64,000 nt of DNA from Pseudanabaenaceae cyanobacterium SKYG29. GTDB lineage: Bacteria > Cyanobacteriota > Cyanobacteriia > Pseudanabaenales > Pseudanabaenaceae. The stretch lies in assembly GCA_025055675.1 (NCBI GenBank), contig JANWWT010000004.1, forward strand, positions 62,001 through 126,000. The letters run 5' to 3'. Shown here one piece after another: positions 56,669-64,000 of the stretch. The notes under the pieces are model-generated. The model searched no databases. It saw only the letters and a program-made list of their open reading frames with translations, and was not told where the DNA came from. A program made the position numbers and the translations under genes. Each line of letters opens with the position of its first letter. The stretch's first letter is position 1.

Positions 56669-57791
56669 ACCTCTCATCCATTTCTAATTCCAGTTTGGGA
56701 TAAGTAAAAAGTTCTCGCTTGCCTGTCATTTTCTCCCACAGTTCTAGTCCCTGGGTGCGCAACCAACCCACTACCCCATCTGGCAGTAACATGACGATTA
56801 ACAAAAACAATCCCCCCTGGAAGAAAAGCCAAACCTGCGGAAATGTCTCACTCAAAAGACTCTTAGCAAAGTTGACCACCAGTGTCCCCAAAATTGCCCC
56901 GACCAAAGAAGCTCTACCACCCACCGCCACCCAGATTACCATCTCAATGGAAAAGGCAATATCCATTGCTTTGGGAGAAATGATACCTGTTTGAGGAGTA
57001 TAAAGAGCACCAGCTATACCTGCTAAAGCTGCCGACACAGCAAAGACAAACACCTTGATAGAAGTGGGGTTATAACCAGTAAACCTTACTCGCGGTTCAT
57101 CGTCACGAATCGCTACTAATAAGCGCCCAAATCTGCCACTAGTCAGCCACCGACAGAGGGCATAGGCAAAAACTAAAAACACGATCGTGAGTATATAGAA
57201 CCACCTCTGCATTTCGGGAGAACTTACTTTCATGCCAAACAGAGTTTGAAAATCTGTCAGCCCATTGGTACCATTGATTAATTTCTGCTGTCCATTAAAG
57301 AAGTTGAAAAATATAATTGTCAAAGCTTGGGTGAGGATGGAAAAATATACCCCCTTGATCCGATTACGAAAAATCAAATAGCCAATTAGTCCCCCCAATA
57401 CAGCAGGGACTAACACAACTGCTAGGAGAGTAAAAGGAAAAGAGAAAAACGGTCGCCAGAACCAGGGTAATTCAGTCACGCCGTAGAGAGGCATAAAACT
57501 AGGTAAATGTATATCCGTACCAGGGGGAAATTGCAACTTTAAGTGCATGGCAAAGGCGTAGCCCCCCAAACCAAAAAATACCCCATGCCCCAAACTCAAA
57601 AGACCTGTATAACCCCAAATTAAATCGATCGCCAATGCCACGATCGCAAGAGCAAAAAATCTACCCAATAAATTCACGCGGAACCCCTGTCCCACTGCCA
57701 CCAAAATCGGCGGGATCACAAATATAAATAACAGTGCTACACCCAGAACAACTCCCACTTCTATCAATATTTTTTTCTGTTCTGGTTTCAT
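56649..57791 (-). CDS. urtC: Urea ABC transporter permease UrtC
   Basis: LivM-type permease of 380 residues, 8-10 spans. The starting region VAVGQGFRVNLLGRFFALAI and the DLIWGYTGLLSLGHGVFFGL motif identify it. I chose Met 57791, 4 bp after the urtB stop; an in-frame upstream frame overlapping urtB is open but unlike the family. A long periplasmic loop (HLKLQFPPGTDIHLPSFMP) is as in other UrtC proteins. Confidence 0.94.
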   Translation of the reverse strand: MKPEQKKILIEVGVVLGVALLFIFVIPPILVAVGQGFRVNLLGRFFALAIVALAIDLIWGYTGLLSLGHGVFFGLGGYAFAMHLKLQFPPGTDIHLPSFMPLYGVTELPWFWRPFFSFPFTLLAVVLVPAVLGGLIGYLIFRNRIKGVYFSILTQALTIIFFNFFNGQQKLINGTNGLTDFQTLFGMKVSSPEMQRWFYILTIVFLVFAYALCRWLTSGRFGRLLVAIRDDEPRVRFTGYNPTSIKVFVFAVSAALAGIAGALYTPQTGIISPKAMDIAFSIEMVIWVAVGGRASLVGAILGTLVVNFAKSLLSETFPQVWLFFQGGLFLLIVMLLPDGVVGWLRTQGLELWEKMTGKRELFTYPKLELEMDERYEHPGD

Positions 57792-57795
57792 AGCC

Positions 57796-58947
57796 CTAAG
57801 TCTCCACTGTCCGTCCTTTTTGCGGGAATAAACCTGCTGGTCGATATTGTAAAAATGCCACAATGAGAGCGAATAACATAACCTTTGCCATGCTGGTAGT
57901 AGCAAAAAAACTAAAGAACTCAAACACGCCAGGAATTGATTTCACTAGGTTAGCAATCGTCCCTGAACCCAAGAGATAGTTAATCGTACCAATTGCCAAA
58001 GCCGCTACTACACTGCCCCAGAGATTGCCCACACCCCCCACCACTACCACCATGAAAGTATCCACGATGTAGTTTTGCCCTGTGTTTGGTCCCACAGAAC
58101 CGAGAAAGCTAACAGCACATCCTGCAATCCCTGCTAAACCCGAACCAATCGCAAAGGTTAATGCATCTACTCGATCGGTATTGATTCCCAGACAGGCACT
58201 CATACTGCGATTTTGCGTCACTGCGCGAATGCGTAAACCCCAGGGTGATTTCTGCAAGAACAACCACATCCCTGCTAGACAAAGAACCGTTAAGACAATG
58301 ATGAAAATTCTGGTGTAGGGCAGTTGTAAGTTTTCACTCACCCGCAAACCCGATCGCAGCCAAGCAGGAGCAGTAACATCCACGTTCTGGGCACCAAACC
58401 AGGGCTTGTTGACAGCTAGACCGAATCTCTGACTGAGAAACGCCCCTGTGACCAAAGATATAGCCAGGGACAGACAGAACAACACTGCCCTAGCCCAAGA
58501 CGGCACCAAACGCCTTAACTTCTGGGCAAGAAAGATAGCCCCCCCGAACAAAACCAAAAACAAGACTATACCGATGACCAGCACCCAGTTCACACTGCGG
58601 ACAAACTGCTGCAGTATCAAACTTACACCCCAGGTAGCCAAAAGCGTCTCTAATGGTCTGCCATAAAGAAAACGAATAACCGATCGTTCCAAAACCAGCC
58701 CAAACAGAGCTGTCACAAAAAAGGCAGCCAATAAAGCGAAGAATACATAACTCTCCTGCCAGGGCTGCCCCAAACCCTTAAAGACATTTTGCACAACAAA
58801 AGTGGTGTAAGCACCTAGCATCATTAGCTCGCCATGAGCCATGTTTATAACTCCCATCAGCCCAAACACGATCGTTAGACCGAGAGCTGCTAGGAGTAAA
58901 ACTGACCCTGTAGCGATGCCGTTAAATGCTCCACTCAATAATTCCAT
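57796..58947 (-). CDS. urtB: Urea ABC transporter permease UrtB
   Basis: LivH-type permease of 383 residues with 8-10 spans. The N-terminus ALGLTIVFGLMGVINMAHGE with LMMLGAYTTFVVQ is the LivH/UrtB motif. A large central insertion (about 150-210) between spans is a mark of UrtB relative to shorter LivH. Its start overlaps the urtA stop by one base (TAATG), so translation is coupled. Confidence 0.94.
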   Translation of the reverse strand: MELLSGAFNGIATGSVLLLAALGLTIVFGLMGVINMAHGELMMLGAYTTFVVQNVFKGLGQPWQESYVFFALLAAFFVTALFGLVLERSVIRFLYGRPLETLLATWGVSLILQQFVRSVNWVLVIGIVLFLVLFGGAIFLAQKLRRLVPSWARAVLFCLSLAISLVTGAFLSQRFGLAVNKPWFGAQNVDVTAPAWLRSGLRVSENLQLPYTRIFIIVLTVLCLAGMWLFLQKSPWGLRIRAVTQNRSMSACLGINTDRVDALTFAIGSGLAGIAGCAVSFLGSVGPNTGQNYIVDTFMVVVVGGVGNLWGSVVAALAIGTINYLLGSGTIANLVKSIPGVFEFFSFFATTSMAKVMLFALIVAFLQYRPAGLFPQKGRTVET

Positions 58948-60254
58948 TAAATCTTGTACTTACCTCCCTTAGCTGGATCAGACCAATCACAGGCAAAGCC
59001 CTTGGTTTCTGCTACATACTGATTCCAGGGCACAGGATCGACTGCCTTATCTGTAGAGAAGACAATATCAAACAGACCGTCATCCCGCACACGACCAATC
59101 CGCACAAACTTAGAAATGTGATGGTTAGTGTGCATCTTGATTCTACCCTCAGGAGCATCAAACTCTTGACCGTAGGCAGCTTGGCGCACTTTTTCTAAAT
59201 CCTCAAATGTACCTGCCTTCTCCACAGCTTGCTTCCACAGATAGACCATGATATAAGCAGCTTCCATAGGGTCATTAACCACGCGGTCAGCACCGTACTT
59301 AGCCTTGAAACTCTCCACAAACTTCTTGCTAGCAGGCGTGTCCACTGTTTGGAAATAATTCCAAGCAGCAAAGTGACCTTTGAGAAATTCCACCCCGATC
59401 GCCTTTACTTCTTCTTCCGCAATACTGACGGACATAGACGGGTATTTATCCGGACCCAAACCTGCCCCCTGTAACTGTTTGAAAAAAGCAACATTACTGT
59501 CGCCATTGAGACTGTTGTAAATCACGCCGCCATTGGGTAGAGCTGCCTTGATCTTTGTAATGATTGGTGTTACTTCCGTACTCCCCAGGGGAATATAGTC
59601 CTCTCCTACCACTTTGCCACCCTTGGCTGCCAGCTGCGCTTTGATAATCGTGTTAGCTGTGCGAGGGAAAACGTAGTCAGAACCAACCAGGAAAAACTCC
59701 TTACCCTTATTCTCTAGCAGCCAGTCCACGGAGGGCTCAATCTGCTGATTTGGCGCTGCACCTGTGTAAAAGATATTCTTAGAACATTCCTGCCCTTCAT
59801 ACTGCACGGGATACCACAGCATGTGGTTTTTCTCTTCAAACACAGGCAAGACAGCTTTACGACTAGCAGAAGTCCAGCAACCAAACACAGTTGCCACCTT
59901 GTCCTGATCAATTAACTTCCGTGCCTTTTCAGCAAACGTGGGCCAATCCGAAGCACCATCTTCCACGATCGGTTCAATCTTTTTGCCCAAGACCCCCCCA
60001 GCGGCATTGATTTCCTCGATCGCCATTAACTCTGCATCTACCACACTCTTTTCACTGATTGCCATTGTTCCACTCAGGGAGTGTAAAATCCCTACCTTGA
60101 TTACGTCACCACTTGTGGCGCCCCCAGGAGTACTAGGAGTAGAGGTTTGGGTAGGAGTTCCTCCCTGTTGAGTGCCGCAGGCTTTGATCAGTAAACTTGT
60201 CCCCACCAGCAAAGAGCCAGACAGCAGAAACCGACGACGATTAAAAGAAGTCAT
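58947..60254 (-). CDS. urtA: Urea ABC transporter substrate-binding lipoprotein UrtA
   Basis: A 435-residue periplasmic urea receptor. The N-terminus has a twin-arginine motif (NRRRFLLSG) and a lipobox (LLIKAC), so it is probably a Tat-exported lipoprotein. The mature part is a type I binding fold with [19 protein letters not shown] and [20 protein letters not shown] as UrtA signatures. A perfect NtcA box lies 118 bp upstream, so expression should rise on nitrogen limitation. Confidence 0.96.
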   Translation of the reverse strand: MTSFNRRRFLLSGSLLVGTSLLIKACGTQQGGTPTQTSTPSTPGGATSGDVIKVGILHSLSGTMAISEKSVVDAELMAIEEINAAGGVLGKKIEPIVEDGASDWPTFAEKARKLIDQDKVATVFGCWTSASRKAVLPVFEEKNHMLWYPVQYEGQECSKNIFYTGAAPNQQIEPSVDWLLENKGKEFFLVGSDYVFPRTANTIIKAQLAAKGGKVVGEDYIPLGSTEVTPIITKIKAALPNGGVIYNSLNGDSNVAFFKQLQGAGLGPDKYPSMSVSIAEEEVKAIGVEFLKGHFAAWNYFQTVDTPASKKFVESFKAKYGADRVVNDPMEAAYIMVYLWKQAVEKAGTFEDLEKVRQAAYGQEFDAPEGRIKMHTNHHISKFVRIGRVRDDGLFDIVFSTDKAVDPVPWNQYVAETKGFACDWSDPAKGGKYKI

Positions 60255-60372
60255 GGGCTAATTTTTCTCCTCGCAACGATAAAAACAAACTTGTCTTGTC
60301 CACACCTGCATTGAGCAAAGGATCATGTAAACAAGTTTAGGAAGATGATTAGGGAAATGAACTAAGATAGTG

Positions 60373-60386
60373 GTATCATATGATAC
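60373..60386 (-). promoter_or_regulatory. NtcA binding site upstream of urtA
   Basis: GTATCATATGATAC is a perfect 14-base palindrome of the form GTA-N8-TAC, the NtcA consensus for nitrogen-stress activation in cyanobacteria. It lies between the ureG stop and urtA, facing urtA on the minus strand. About 21-22 bases further on that strand, TAATCA is a fair -10 candidate, matching the usual class II activator spacing. Confidence 0.8.
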
Positions 60387-60401
60387 CAATTACCGAAAGA
60401 T

Positions 60402-61016
60402 TTACGCTTTGACCACAGGTTGGGGCAAGAACTGGGAGAGAAAGTTGATGACTGAATCTAGGCCTGTACCAGTTTTAAGGTTGGTAAAGACGAAGGGCTT
60501 ATCTTTACGCATCTTGCGTGCATCTCTCTCCATGACTGCCAAATCTGCTCCTACGTAGGGTGCTAGGTCAATCTTGTTGATGACTAACAAGTCGGACTTG
60601 GTAATCCCAGGACCGCCTTTACGGGGAATTTTGTCACCAGCAGCAACATCAATCACGAAGATAGTTATATCAACCAGTTCGGGGCTAAAGGTAGCAGAAA
60701 GATTGTCACCTCCACTTTCCACAAAAATCACATCTAGGTCGGGGAATTGCTTTTCCAGGGTGTTAATTGCTGCCAAATTAATGGACACATCATCACGGAT
60801 AGCAGTATGGGGACAGCCACCTGTTTCCACGCCAATAATCCGATCGGGGCTGAGGGCTTGGGCACGCACCAAAAACTGGGCATCTTCTTTTGTGTAGATG
60901 TCATTGGTGACGACAGCAATGTTGTAACGATCGCGTAAAGATTTGCAGAGTGCTTCTGTTAGTGCTGTTTTCCCTGACCCCACTGGTCCGGCGATGCCCA
61001 CATGGAGAATGCCCAT
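60402..61016 (-). CDS. ureG: Urease accessory GTPase UreG
   Basis: SIMIBI-class GTPase delivering Ni2+ to urease with UreD/F/E. The P-loop [10 protein letters not shown], the metal-binding CPH motif in [21 protein letters not shown] and [10 protein letters not shown] are intact; 204 residues is normal. It is divergent from ureE across 43 bp, and the transcript runs toward urtA. The urtA NtcA box lies just past its stop. Confidence 0.97.
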   Translation of the reverse strand: MGILHVGIAGPVGSGKTALTEALCKSLRDRYNIAVVTNDIYTKEDAQFLVRAQALSPDRIIGVETGGCPHTAIRDDVSINLAAINTLEKQFPDLDVIFVESGGDNLSATFSPELVDITIFVIDVAAGDKIPRKGGPGITKSDLLVINKIDLAPYVGADLAVMERDARKMRKDKPFVFTNLKTGTGLDSVINFLSQFLPQPVVKA

Positions 61017-61059
61017 ACGTTTTCCTCAAACCCTATATGGTGTATTTTAGTGAGGAGAA

Positions 61060-61518
61060 ATGTATGAGTGGGTAAAGATGGCTACATTTGCTGCTGTTCT
61101 CCTAGAACATGACAGCCTTGTTGAGGTTGACGGTACTCTTAACTTAACAGCAGAGGAAAGACGCAAGCGCATTTTGGGTTGGCAGACAGAAGCAGGGGAG
61201 CAATTCTACTTTGAGTTGCCGAGGGGGATTTATCTGCATGATGAAGATTTGGTGCATATTCCCGATCGGGATTTGGTACTCAGAGTTGCCCCCCGACCAG
61301 AGCCGGTCATGACAGTTAGGGCTAGTAGTCCTCTACAACTTTTGCGAGCTAGCTATCATTTAGGCAATCGGCATGTGCCTCTGCAAATTAGTGAGACCTG
61401 GCTACGTTTTCCTCCCGATCCCGTCATAGCGGAAATGTTACAAGAGATGGGTTTAACTGTGGAGGAAGAGATAGTACCCTTTTACCCAGAAGTAGGCGCA
61501 TATCACCATCACCATTGA
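61060..61518 (+). CDS. ureE: Urease accessory nickel chaperone UreE
   Basis: UreE dimer carries Ni2+ to the urease assembly complex. The 152-residue protein has the N-terminal peptide-binding domain (GWQTEAGEQFYFELPRGIYL) and the metal domain NRHVPLQISETWLRF, with a short His tail HHHH at the end in place of long His-rich tails of some species. The ATG at 61060 has GAGGAG only 3 bases before it; the Met at 61078 may be a better start. Its TGA overlaps the TTG of ureF. Confidence 0.93.
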   Translation: MYEWVKMATFAAVLLEHDSLVEVDGTLNLTAEERRKRILGWQTEAGEQFYFELPRGIYLHDEDLVHIPDRDLVLRVAPRPEPVMTVRASSPLQLLRASYHLGNRHVPLQISETWLRFPPDPVIAEMLQEMGLTVEEEIVPFYPEVGAYHHHH

Positions 61519-62180
61519 ACAACAGTTTTCTCGCCGCTTTACAATTGGCTAGCCCTGCTTTACCGATCGGTGCCTATAGCTATTCAGAAGGGATTGAGTG
61601 GTTGGTAGAGGAGGGGGTAATTAAAAATGGGGCTGACCTCGATCGGTGGCTGCGCCATGAATTGTGCTATGGTTCTGTTAGCTTGGATGGGCGGATACTA
61701 AAACTAATTTATCCCCTGGTAGTTGATTTTGATATTGACCACCTAATTTACTGGAATAACTGGTTATCCGCCCAAAGGGATACAGAAGAATTGCGCTACC
61801 AAAGTTGGCAAATGGGAAGTGCCCTCATTAAATTATTACAGGATATGGGTCAGTTTCCCCCTAGTTTAGCTATTAACCTAACTCCCTGTAATTATGTGGT
61901 AGCTTTTGCTATTACTGCCTATCACTGGGGTATTTCTCTGGAAGAAAGCTTGTCCATTTTCCTGTTTACTTGGTCTGCCAATATTATCAGTGCCGCAATC
62001 AAGGCAATCCCGATCGGGCAAACGGAGGGGCAGAAAATCCTATTTGATTTGCATCAACTGATTCAGGCACAGACTGGGGCGATTTTACTGACGGAGGTGG
62101 AATTAGAGAGCTGTACGATCGGGCTTGGTCTAGCTAGCATGCGCCATGAAACCCAATACAGTCGCATATTTCGCAGTTAA
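61515..62180 (+). CDS. ureF: Urease accessory protein UreF
   Basis: Helical assembly factor linking UreD/apo-urease with UreG. The start region LQLASPALPIGAYSYSEGIE and the C-terminal LASMRHETQYSRIFRS are family hallmarks; 221 residues is normal. The start is TTG overlapping the ureE stop (TTGA), no ATG being available nearby, so translation is probably coupled to ureE. Confidence 0.94.
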   Translation: MNNSFLAALQLASPALPIGAYSYSEGIEWLVEEGVIKNGADLDRWLRHELCYGSVSLDGRILKLIYPLVVDFDIDHLIYWNNWLSAQRDTEELRYQSWQMGSALIKLLQDMGQFPPSLAINLTPCNYVVAFAITAYHWGISLEESLSIFLFTWSANIISAAIKAIPIGQTEGQKILFDLHQLIQAQTGAILLTEVELESCTIGLGLASMRHETQYSRIFRS

Positions 62181-62185
62181 AATCT

Positions 62186-63016
62186 ATGGGGAACTGGCAG
62201 GGCGAGTTAATTGCTCAGTGGGCAAATCGAGGGGGAGAAACTATATTAGCTTCCGCCTATGTCACCTCCCCTTGGCAACTACAGCGACCTTTCTATCCTG
62301 AAGGCAAAGACTGGTGTCATATTGTGACTCTGCATATTGCGGGGGGCATGGTAGGAGGGGATAAATTAACTCTTAATGGTCAGCTGGGGTCAGGAGCGAA
62401 AGTCTGTCTCACTACAGCCACGGCAGGCAAAATTTATCGATCCTTGTCTCCCCACCTAAAACAGCTAAATTACAGCCATTGGCAGTTAGACCAAGATGCC
62501 ATACTAGAGTTATTCCCCCAGGAGACAATCTTATTTAGTGGTGCCCAGTTCTATCAACAATTGTTGATCAATTTACATCCCCAATCTCTCTGTTGTGGCT
62601 GGGATATTTATCGCTTCGGGCGCACAGCTAGGGGTGAGGAATTTTTAGGGGGAAAGTGGCAAAGTCACACCGAAGTTTGGTGTCAAAATCAACCCCTGTG
62701 GATCGATCGGCAGTTTATTTTAGGCACACCTGATTTTTTGCACAGCCCTAATGCTTTAGCGGGCAAATCTGTGTTGGGGACTTTCTGGCTAGTCGGGCAA
62801 GAATTATCTACCGACTTAGTGGCTATACTGCGGGAATTACTGGCAGATTGCTCAGCCACCATTGCTATTACTCGCCTCCTCAAGGGTCTAGTGTGTCGTT
62901 ATCGAGGCAACTCCACAGCAGAATGTAAACAATACTTTATCTCCCTGTGGCAAAAACTACGTCCACTCTATGCCCACCGTTCCCTTTGTCTGCCCCGAGT
63001 CTGGCAATTAAAATAA
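62186..63016 (+). CDS. ureD: Urease accessory protein UreD (UreH)
   Basis: A 276-residue scaffold binding apo-urease before metallocentre assembly. [31 protein letters not shown] and the [20 protein letters not shown] block are diagnostic. It lies 5 bp after ureF. It ends overlapping the convergent ureC by 9 bp, an unusual layout since ureD usually lies upstream of ureABC on the same strand. Confidence 0.93.
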   Translation: MGNWQGELIAQWANRGGETILASAYVTSPWQLQRPFYPEGKDWCHIVTLHIAGGMVGGDKLTLNGQLGSGAKVCLTTATAGKIYRSLSPHLKQLNYSHWQLDQDAILELFPQETILFSGAQFYQQLLINLHPQSLCCGWDIYRFGRTARGEEFLGGKWQSHTEVWCQNQPLWIDRQFILGTPDFLHSPNALAGKSVLGTFWLVGQELSTDLVAILRELLADCSATIAITRLLKGLVCRYRGNSTAECKQYFISLWQKLRPLYAHRSLCLPRVWQLK

Positions 63017-64000
63017 AAAGTAACGCTGTGCCATTGGCAGTTCTTTAGCTGGTTCGCAGGTCAGAACTTCCCCATCTGCCCGCACAACATAGGTTTCTGG
63101 GTCAACTTCTATCTTAGGCAGCGCATTGTTTAACTTGAGGTCTTTCTTCCCGATCGTGCGGGTGTTTTCCACAGGCAATACCCGTCTTTGCAGTCCCAAC
63201 ATTTGGGGTACTCCTTCTTCTATGGCAATCTTGGACATAAAAGTAAAAGAAGTTTGATAGACCGATCGACCGTAACTGGCAAACATGGGACGCATGTGGA
63301 TAGGCTGCGGTGTGGGAATACTGGCATTAGCGTCACCCATCTGACTCCAAGCGATCGCGCCTCCCTTTAACACCATCTCTGGTTTCACGCCAAAAAAGGC
63401 AGGTTTCCACAAACACAAATCAGCAAATTTACCCACCTCCACCGACCCCACGTAGCGGGAAATCCCATGGGTAATTGCTGGATTGATAGTGTATTTGGCA
63501 ACATACCTTCGCGCGCGAAAGTTATCAGCTCTGTCATCTTCTGGCAATCTACCCCGTTGTACCTTCATCTTGTGGGCTGTCTGCCAAGTACGTATAATTA
63601 CCTCTCCAATCCTACCCATAGCTTGGGAATCCGAGGAAATAATACTGAAAGCCCCCATGTCTTGCAGGATGTCTTCTGCAGCGATCGTTTCTCTTCTAAT
63701 GCGTGACTCGGCAAAAGCCACATCCTCAGGGATAGCAGGGTCGAGGTGATGACAGACCATCAACATATCCAGGTGTTCTTCCAGGGTGTTGATCGTGTAG
63801 GGGCGGGTGGGGTTGGTGGAGGAAGGCAAAACGTTTGGTTCACCACAAATTCTAATGATGTCAGGAGCGTGTCCTCCGCCTGCCCCCTCAGTGTGATAGG
63901 TGTGAATTACCCTGCCCTTAAACGCCCGAATCGTATCCTCGACAAAGCCTGCCTCATTTAGGGTATCAGTGTGGATTGCTACTTGTACATCAAATTCTTC
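63008..64000 (-). CDS. ureC: Urease subunit alpha, 5' part beyond window
   Basis: Catalytic subunit of urease, hydrolysing urea at a dinickel site. The frame is open through base 64000, so the C-terminal ~330 residues are visible and the N-terminal ~240, with the Ni-binding carbamylated Lys, lie outside. Visible motifs: [31 protein letters not shown], the flap region [20 protein letters not shown] with the catalytic His, and the C-terminal PMAQRYFLF. ureA and ureB are probably further right. Confidence 0.97.
   Translation of the reverse strand, partial: EEFDVQVAIHTDTLNEAGFVEDTIRAFKGRVIHTYHTEGAGGGHAPDIIRICGEPNVLPSSTNPTRPYTINTLEEHLDMLMVCHHLDPAIPEDVAFAESRIRRETIAAEDILQDMGAFSIISSDSQAMGRIGEVIIRTWQTAHKMKVQRGRLPEDDRADNFRARRYVAKYTINPAITHGISRYVGSVEVGKFADLCLWKPAFFGVKPEMVLKGGAIAWSQMGDANASIPTPQPIHMRPMFASYGRSVYQTSFTFMSKIAIEEGVPQMLGLQRRVLPVENTRTIGKKDLKLNNALPKIEVDPETYVVRADGEVLTCEPAKELPMAQRYFLF

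Overview
The window is a compact stretch of a cyanobacterial chromosome. The evidence is the photosystem II operon psbEFLJ, the cytochrome b6f pair petB-petD, a high-light-inducible protein, cyanophycinase, a BicA-type bicarbonate transporter, several cyanobacteria-only families (DUF4327, DUF3318, COP23, TIGR03943), a urea transport and urease locus with a perfect NtcA box, and strong enrichment of CGATCG, a relaxed form of the cyanobacterial HIP1 repeat. I cannot name the species. No rRNA, tRNA, CRISPR array or intact insertion sequence was seen; one short tnpB-like fragment lies at 1.9 kb.

Layout. 0-6.5 kb: uvrC (cut by the window edge), a von Willebrand A-like protein with a lost metal site, anmK, two unknown genes, ilvN, psbEFLJ, cphB and a DUF4327 gene. 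6.6-20 kb: an FHA-linked class A penicillin-binding protein, petBD, tmk-pgsA-ABC1 kinase, a ferrochelatase without the usual cyanobacterial tail, a COP23-like protein, a membrane PP2C phosphatase, def and topA. 20-27 kb: an AT-rich two-gene module (membrane histidine kinase plus a response regulator whose C-terminus looks like a RelE/ParE toxin), then ilvC, a PAS histidine kinase and an alpha/beta hydrolase. 27-36.5 kb: rlmD, TIGR03943, Hlip, TetR and DUF3318 genes, then a tightly overlapping operon bicA-mrpCDEFGAB. 36.7-50 kb: Ser/Thr kinase, methyltransferase, speA, small membrane and PilZ-like proteins, yggS, pyrH, two glycosyltransferases, accC, HEAT, ferritin-like and J-domain genes. 50.4-55.2 kb: a three-gene signalling operon. 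55.2-64 kb: urtABCDE, ureG, ureEFD and the 3' part of ureC.

How the genes work together. Nitrogen economy is a theme: urea uptake (Urt), urease assembly (UreD/E/F/G) and catalysis (UreC), cyanophycin breakdown (CphB) and arginine decarboxylation (SpeA), with an NtcA box between ureG and urtA. Inorganic carbon uptake by BicA is Na+-coupled, and the Mrp-like antiporter genes in the same operon would restore the sodium gradient.

The most unusual item is the kinase/REC-RelE pair at 20.3-23.3 kb, a possible phosphorylation-controlled toxin-like effector. The most unusual architecture is that all twelve convergent gene junctions lie within 14 bp, six of them overlapping, leaving no room for ordinary terminators between the genes.
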